From: an uncultured Coriobacteriaceae bacterium
GTDB lineage: Bacteria; Actinomycetota; Coriobacteriia; Coriobacteriales; Atopobiaceae
Assembly: GCA_902793465.1 (NCBI GenBank)
Contig: CADBDT010000015.1
Span: 1-64,000, forward strand
Reading direction: 5' to 3'
Length of the DNA: 64,000 nucleotides
A program made the translations under genes and the position numbers. Of this stretch, positions 59,438 to 64,000 are shown piece after piece (position 1 is the first letter of the stretch; each line of letters starts with the position of its first letter). A model generated the notes under the pieces. That model was given only the letters and a program-made list of their open reading frames with translations, did no database searches and was not told the origin of the DNA.

Positions 59438-60163
59438 CTATGTTCTCCGCAGCACGAGGTAGCGATTGAGGTCGTTCGTTTTTCCGTCGGCAGAAAACCG
59501 TGCTATCTCCCGCGCGCACTCTGCAACCGAGACGGCGAGTTCGTTTATCTCGTCTTCGAAAAAGCTATGACAGTATCGTTGCACGTCCGCTTCGTTTTGC
59601 CAGCCCAGCATATAGTCGCCAGGGTCTTTGAGCTGTTTGGCCTTTGCCATTATGCGCGGGCTCTTTGCAAACTGCCAAAACGAAACAGCGACTACGCCGC
59701 CTGGGCGCGCTTTGTTAAGAAGCGTCTCCAGTATGAGCTGGCGATGTTCGGGCATGGCAAGGTGATGCATAAATCCAAAGCACACACAGAGGTCGCAGTC
59801 AGGCGCCTCGATTGCGCTCGTAAGGTCCTCCTCGCGCAGCGGCGTGTCCACGATGTCCAGCGCCTGCAACCTTACGCACGGCTCCGTTTTGGAAGGCACC
59901 AGCTCGGGGCAATTGTCTGCGCACCAAGCCTCAAAGCGCATGCCGCAAGAGGCGAGGAAGCGCTCAAAGCGCAGGTTCCCGCAGGCAAGATCCAGTATGC
60001 GAAGCCTGTGGGTATCGCTTAAGGCCCCGGCTTCGCGGGCCACGTTGAGCACACTCTCCCATCCAGGCCAGGGTGCCTGGCGCGTTGCGCTAAAGGAGTC
60101 GTGCACGCGGCTGTAAAACTGCGTGTTAAGCTCGTTGAGGTGTCTTGCTGTCTTTGCATCCAT
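59438..60163 (-). CDS. class I SAM-dependent methyltransferase
   Basis: 241 aa. SAM motif I RILDLACGNLRFERFLAS, acidic loop CADNCPEL, and DCDLCVCFGFMHHLAMPEHR, like Methyltransf_11/25 and the Trm9/ABH8 style of proteins. It starts at ATG 60163; a -10-like TATACT ends 6 nt before it, so the transcript seems leaderless. It is divergent from elp3 over only 44 bp. In eukaryotes Elp3 makes cm5U and Trm9 methylates it to mcm5U at tRNA position 34; this neighbour could do the same in a bacterium, but that is inference from position. The longer frame to 60469 overlaps elp3 and is rejected. Confidence 0.75.
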   Translation of the reverse strand: MDAKTARHLNELNTQFYSRVHDSFSATRQAPWPGWESVLNVAREAGALSDTHRLRILDLACGNLRFERFLASCGMRFEAWCADNCPELVPSKTEPCVRLQALDIVDTPLREEDLTSAIEAPDCDLCVCFGFMHHLAMPEHRQLILETLLNKARPGGVVAVSFWQFAKSPRIMAKAKQLKDPGDYMLGWQNEADVQRYCHSFFEDEINELAVSVAECAREIARFSADGKTNDLNRYLVLRRT

Positions 60164-60207
60164 GTATCCAGTATAGAGCGGCGTTTGCGCGCGTATAATA
60201 AAATGCC
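60164..60207. promoter_or_regulatory. 44-bp divergent promoter region, apparently leaderless on both sides
   Basis: Plus strand: TATAAT at 60194-60199, 8 nt before the ATG of elp3. Minus strand: TATACT at 60175-60170, 6 nt before the ATG of the methyltransferase gene. Neither start has a convincing Shine-Dalgarno. Expected start sites fall on or next to the start codons. Confidence 0.6.
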
Positions 60208-62034
60208 ATGGAAGATGCGATTCTGGAAATAGTGGCGGCGCTGAGGGCGGGCAACCGCAAGGTCGATGCCGCATGGCTAGACAAGTTGGTTCGGCGACAC
60301 AACCGGGCTTCTCACGACGCCATGCGGCGCGTGGCAAAGCGCAGGTTGCTGCCGTTCTACCTCGGTGTAAAGGCAAACGACCCCGCTCGATGGGAGTCGT
60401 GGAACATCGACGAGCAAACGGAGAGGGAGCTGGTGCTGCTCCTGCGCATGAAGCCGCGCCGCACCGCATCTGGCGTGGCCACTATAACGGTAATTACCAA
60501 GCCGTGGCCTTGCTCGAGCAACTGTCTGTATTGTCCCAACGACGTGCGTATGCCCAAGAGCTACTTGGCAGACGAGCCGGCGTGTCAGCGTGCCGAGCGC
60601 AACTACTTTGACCCCTATTTGCAGGTTAGGTCCAGACTGGTGGCGCTAAGCCAAATGGGACACGTGGTGGACAAGGTCGAGCTCATTGTGCTGGGCGGCA
60701 CGTGGAACGACTATCCCGAGGCGTATCAGATATGGTACGTGCGCGAGCTCTTTAGGGCGGTAAACGAGTTTGAGCCTGGTGCAGCGGCAGAGCCGGGGAT
60801 TGCTGCCACACGAGCTGACGCGCCAGAAGAGCGCGACCGTGCATACCGTGCGTGCGGCCTAACGTACGACCCCGCCGAGCTCGAGCAACGCACAAAGGCG
60901 CTCCAGCAGGACGTAAACCAAGGCAAGCGCACGTACAACGAGGCAATTCGCGCACTTAACGCGCAGCCGTGCTGGCAGGCGGCATCGGAGTGGCAGCACG
61001 CCACCCTGGACGAGTTGCTACGCGAGCACACCGAAAACGAAGGCGCCAGGCATCGCGTTGTGGGTCTAACCATCGAAACGCGACCCGACCTCATTACTCC
61101 GCAGAGTGCGCGTTTTATGCGCCGGCTTGGGTGCACCAAAGTCCAAATGGGCATTCAGAGCCTGGACGAGCGCACACTGGCAGCCAACCATCGTAACGTG
61201 TCGATTGAGCAAATTGAGGGAGCGTTTGTTGCGCTACGCCTTGCGGGGTTTAAGATCCAGATTCACTTTATGGCAAATCTGCTGGGCTCTACGCCAGAGG
61301 CCGACAAGGCCGACTATCTGCAGCTTGTTACCGACGAGCGCTTTTTGCCCGACGAGGTAAAGCTGTATCCGTGCTGCTTGGTACAGAGCTCTGGGCTGGG
61401 TGCGTACTTTGCGTCGGGGGAGTGGCGGCCCTACGACGAAGAGGAGCTTATGGATCTGCTGGTGGCAGACACTCTGGCAACGCCGTCGTACACGCGTATC
61501 TCGCGCATGATTCGCGACATATCGGCCACAGACATTGTGGCGGGCAACAAGAAGACCAACCTCCGGCAAATGGTGGAGGCTCGCATATCTCAGTTGGGCG
61601 AGCCAGTTCGCGAGATTCGCCAGCGTGAGGTGGCCACGAACAACGTGGACGTAAGCGACTTGCGTCTGGACTGCGTGAGCTATACCACTACGGTAAGCGA
61701 CGAGCGCTTTTTGCAGTGGATAACTTCGGACAACCGCATCGCTGGGTTCCTGCGCCTTTCTCTGCCACACATGGGGGAGGCAGACCGCGAGCCGCGCGTT
61801 GCCATGATTCGCGAGGTCCACGTGTACGGGCGCGTTGCGGCTATACACGAGGGACGCGACGGGGCCGCGCAGCACGCGGGCCTTGGCCGGCAGCTGGTGG
61901 AGGAGGCGTGTGCCCGTGCCCGCGCTGCGGGATACGGCGCCATAGACGTTATTAGTTCGGTGGGCACGCGTAACTACTATCGTGCCTTGGGGTTTGTCGA
62001 CGCGGGGCTGTATCAGCGGCGTTACTTGGCGTAG
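60208..62034 (+). CDS. elp3: tRNA uridine(34) acetyltransferase Elp3 (radical SAM + GNAT)
   Basis: 608 aa, normal for bacterial/archaeal Elp3. Radical SAM domain with WPCSSNCLYCPND (Cys102, 106, 109) and LIVLGGTWNDYPEAYQIWYV, RHRVVGLTIETRPDLITPQS, CTKVQMGIQSLDE; the C-terminal GNAT has REVHVYGRV, AGLGRQLVEEACARAR and YYRALGFVDAGLYQRRYL. Elp3 adds a carboxymethyl group to U34 of tRNAs using acetyl-CoA and SAM. Other Elongator subunits are absent in bacteria. The promoter is leaderless-like. Its neighbour is a divergent methyltransferase that might finish the modification. Confidence 0.95.
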   Translation: MEDAILEIVAALRAGNRKVDAAWLDKLVRRHNRASHDAMRRVAKRRLLPFYLGVKANDPARWESWNIDEQTERELVLLLRMKPRRTASGVATITVITKPWPCSSNCLYCPNDVRMPKSYLADEPACQRAERNYFDPYLQVRSRLVALSQMGHVVDKVELIVLGGTWNDYPEAYQIWYVRELFRAVNEFEPGAAAEPGIAATRADAPEERDRAYRACGLTYDPAELEQRTKALQQDVNQGKRTYNEAIRALNAQPCWQAASEWQHATLDELLREHTENEGARHRVVGLTIETRPDLITPQSARFMRRLGCTKVQMGIQSLDERTLAANHRNVSIEQIEGAFVALRLAGFKIQIHFMANLLGSTPEADKADYLQLVTDERFLPDEVKLYPCCLVQSSGLGAYFASGEWRPYDEEELMDLLVADTLATPSYTRISRMIRDISATDIVAGNKKTNLRQMVEARISQLGEPVREIRQREVATNNVDVSDLRLDCVSYTTTVSDERFLQWITSDNRIAGFLRLSLPHMGEADREPRVAMIREVHVYGRVAAIHEGRDGAAQHAGLGRQLVEEACARARAAGYGAIDVISSVGTRNYYRALGFVDAGLYQRRYLA

Positions 62035-62071
62035 GATTTGCGGTGGGCATGTATTTGCTTTGGGGGTGCGT

Positions 62072-62488
62072 ATGAACAAGCTAAGGGTCTTGGGACTCAT
62101 AGTTAAGAGGTCTGGCGTAGGCAAGGGACTCCTCATTTTTTTGGCCGTATATATGGTCTGTGCTGCAATCGTGCAGATATCCGAGCCAAATATAAACAAC
62201 TACGGAGACGCGCTCTGGTTTTTGTGGGCCGTGTCGCTTACTGTGGGACTTGGCGACTACACCGCGGTAACGCCCCTTGGTCGCTCTGCGGTGGTGTTGT
62301 GCTCTCTGTTTGCTGTCGTAATCGTGGGTATAGTAACCGCAGTGGTGGTGGATTACTTTAACGAGGTGCGACAACACCAGCTGGACGAGTCCGTTGTCGT
62401 GTTCTTGGACAAGCTCGAGCGGCTACCGAGCCTGAGCAAGGAAGAGCTGGAAACAATAGCGAAGAAGGTAAAAAAGCTGCGACGGTAA
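62072..62488 (+). CDS. small two-helix potassium channel (Ion_trans_2)
   Basis: 138 aa. Two membrane helices (about 20-38 and 64-92) flank a pore loop with selectivity filter SLTVGLGDYTAVTPLGR (TVGLG in place of TVGYG). The cytoplasmic end is a short charged helix (LDKLERLPSLSKEELETIAK). It probably forms a tetrameric K+-type channel without a regulatory RCK domain. ATG 62072 follows GGGGGTGCGT; the longer frame to 61982 is inside elp3. Confidence 0.8.
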   Translation: MNKLRVLGLIVKRSGVGKGLLIFLAVYMVCAAIVQISEPNINNYGDALWFLWAVSLTVGLGDYTAVTPLGRSAVVLCSLFAVVIVGIVTAVVVDYFNEVRQHQLDESVVVFLDKLERLPSLSKEELETIAKKVKKLRR

Positions 62489-62520
62489 TCGATGTGCCCG
62501 TAGCGGTTACTTCCCATGTG

Positions 62521-62733
62521 TGCCCGCCCCCAAAGAAGCGTCAAACCCTTCCAGCGGCCCAGAAAACGCCGTGCTCAAACAGTCCTCGCGGAGACCGCAC
62601 ACGCGGTCGCCCCGCTCCGCGCGCGAGTTGAGTGCCCCTAACCTTGTTGGTTGCCCCTCGCTGCCTGCAGAACTGCGTGCGGCTGCTTTTTTGGGTCGCC
62701 TCACGGATTTGACGCTTCCTTTGGGGGCAGGCA
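62521..62733. repeat. palindromic repeat with GTGCTCAAACAGTCCTC core
   Basis: Ends TGCCCGCCCCCAAAGAAGCG and CGCTTCCTTTGGGGGCAGGCA pair; inside are GCCGTGCTCAAACAGTCCTC, a GACCGCACACGCGGTC hairpin, and GTTGAGTGCCCCTAACC as at 41800. It belongs to the family at 32924 and 35330 but has different outer arms. Confidence 0.75.
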
Positions 62734-62794
62734 CACGAGGGGGAGTACCCACACAAACGGGGAGCCAGGTGCCCTCCCAGCTTTTTACCGAAAA

Positions 62795-62952
62795 AGTGTA
62801 TATTCTTTGCGTCGGCAGTTCCTGCCAACTGGTGTTTTGTAAAACGTTGCCCAAAGAATACACACCTCGTATTTTATGGCCTGTATATTCTTTGCATCAA
62901 ACTTTGCAAAATGCCAGTTGGTGGTGGAGGGCAGACAAAAGAATATACACTT
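62795..62952. repeat. 158-bp palindrome AAGTGTATATTCTTTG
   Basis: The left arm AAGTGTATATTCTTTGCGTC ... CCAACTGGTGTTTTGTAAA pairs with the right arm TTTGCAAAATGCCAGTTGGT ... GAATATACACTT. Two more copies of (T)GTATATTCTTTG lie inside (one inverted, CAAAGAATACAC). It is AT-richer than other palindromes here. The rest of the gap 62489-63132 has no gene. Confidence 0.75.
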
Positions 62953-63132
62953 TTAACGCGCCTGTGGCGCCAACGCGGTGTCTCAACCCTCACCTTAACT
63001 GGATGATAGCGGGACTACTGCCCGTCTGTTACCTTCTCACCGCCGTTTCAGCCGTTTGCGAACGCATGGTGGAAGTGCCCTTGGAGTAACGCTAGCATAG
63101 GAAGGCCTATGCAGCAAAAACAAAGGAGCACT

Positions 63133-64000
63133 ATGGCCAACGCAAACGTAGTTGCGATGAGCACCAATCATTCGCTTGCGCCGTACGTACGCGGTGCTGT
63201 TCAACTTGAAGAATTTGCAGACGGTCTTGTTTTGCCACACCGGTTTTTTCCCGAGCAAATGGACCATTTTGAGGATATTGGCCGCTACGACCGCGCCTAT
63301 GCAACAGCCGGCGTCGTTATAGACTTTGCGACCGACGGCACCGAGGTGTCGCTGGATTGTCGCATACTTCGGCCGCTTAATCCCAAGCATGTTCTCTACA
63401 AAACGGTAATGGAGGGAAGCACAAACAACGGCGTTCGTCCGTTTGGGACTGCCGAAGAAGGCAACGTGGACGGTATAGACATAGTGGTTGCCGGTCGAAA
63501 CATTGCCACCATAGCCCCCGTTGACGGCGAGTTGCGATTTGCCTTCGAAAATCGGTTGCACGAGGAGCTTGAGGTCCGCATTTATCTGCCAAGCATTATG
63601 ACGGTGGCAGTTGGCAACCTGCGCACCAATGGCAGCCTTAAGCCCGTGCCGGCGCGTGGTTACCTGCTTGCGCTGGGCGATTCCATAACACAAGGGTTCA
63701 TCTGCGGAAACCCATCTGCTGGGTTCCCCGCGCAAATTGCAAGCACCATGGGCCTGGACCTGGTAAACCAGGCGGTTGCAGGGCACGTGTTTGACGAGGC
63801 GGCGCTGGGGAGCTTCTCGCTGTGGCGCAAAGAACAGCCCGAGCTCATTGTGGTGGCCTATGGCACCAACGACTGGGCTCACAAGCGTTCGTCGGAAGGC
63901 ATAGAGGGCGATGCGGTTGCGTATCTCGATAGATTGAGCTGGTATTTTCCAAAGGTTCCAATTTACGTTCTTTCGCCGCTGTGGCGTGTGGACGAACACG
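63133..64000 (+). CDS. SGNH/GDSL hydrolase family protein (runs off the window)
   Basis: 289 residues readable, no stop before the edge. ATG 63133 has AAAGGAGC 5 nt upstream. The N-terminal about 165 residues form a beta-sandwich-like accessory domain (FFPEQMDHFEDIGRYDRAYA, LDCRILRPLNPKHVLYKTVM). Then the SGNH domain starts: LLALGDSITQGFICGN (nucleophile Ser), LVNQAVAGHVFDEAA (Gly) and VVAYGTNDWAHKRSS (Asn). The catalytic Asp-His block should lie beyond 64000. There is no signal peptide. It is likely an acyl/acetyl esterase acting on a carbohydrate; the substrate is unknown. Confidence 0.82.
   Translation, partial: MANANVVAMSTNHSLAPYVRGAVQLEEFADGLVLPHRFFPEQMDHFEDIGRYDRAYATAGVVIDFATDGTEVSLDCRILRPLNPKHVLYKTVMEGSTNNGVRPFGTAEEGNVDGIDIVVAGRNIATIAPVDGELRFAFENRLHEELEVRIYLPSIMTVAVGNLRTNGSLKPVPARGYLLALGDSITQGFICGNPSAGFPAQIASTMGLDLVNQAVAGHVFDEAALGSFSLWRKEQPELIVVAYGTNDWAHKRSSEGIEGDAVAYLDRLSWYFPKVPIYVLSPLWRVDEH

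Noticed and set aside
62507-63089. Several 95-190-codon frames on both strands
   Set aside because: They run through the palindromes at 62521-62733 and 62795-62952 and contain no domain or RBS.

Overview
The window looks like a chromosomal segment of a high-GC Gram-positive of the class Coriobacteriia (an Olsenella/Atopobiaceae-like organism is my best guess). The reasons are the GC-rich actinobacterial codon use, lipobox lipoproteins and no outer-membrane genes, a ChW-repeat surface protein, an L13-S9 pair close to glmM, and an L31 gene with a structured leader. The taxon is inferred, not proven. I see no rRNA, tRNA or CRISPR array.

Region 1 (25-10213, minus strand except at its right edge) is a RiPP (ribosomal peptide) cluster: a Nif11/NHLP-type precursor (9007-9273), a broken second precursor, a tandem GNAT protein, an acyl-AMP ligase, an acyl carrier protein, a short HlyD-like protein, and two NHLP-type ABC exporters, one with an N-terminal C39 peptidase. 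GNAT + ligase + ACP + Nif11 leader suggests a fatty-acylated peptide of the selidamide kind. The cluster is scarred by a large palindrome, a TnpB remnant and a rearrangement that fuses an ABC ATPase fragment to the 3' end of purH.

Region 2 (10374-24780) holds a beta-glucoside set (GH1, PTS EIIBC, AraC-GH39 regulator), an AlbA_2/Schlafen-type regulator bracketed by two near-identical palindromes, a lipoprotein acetolactate decarboxylase, AAA ATPases, and a graveyard of ATPase, hipBA and IS1595 remnants.

Region 3 (25144-36893) has an FMN reductase/cyclophilin-like pair, a VOC protein, a phosphorelay set (two hybrid histidine kinases, an HPt protein and a REC-GGDEF-EAL protein), and an SdpR/SdpI-like operon with operator palindromes.

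Region 4 (37140-54261) carries NADH oxidase, a GNAT, a ChW-repeat SGNH surface protein, patatin, rplM-rpsI, a lipoprotein, glmM, an intact IS4-family element with 39-bp inverted repeats and a 12-bp target duplication, a secreted zinc metalloprotease, rpmE with a long Ala/Lys tail, and a zinc-ribbon membrane protein with a trigger-factor-like partner.

Region 5 (54262-64000) has a TlpA-CcdA thiol redox pair, an amino-acid ABC transporter with two unusual fusions, Elp3 divergent from a methyltransferase (both apparently leaderless), a small K+ channel and a truncated SGNH hydrolase.

Almost every intergenic gap holds a long palindromic repeat from one of several families. These are often nested, and one is split by the IS4 element.
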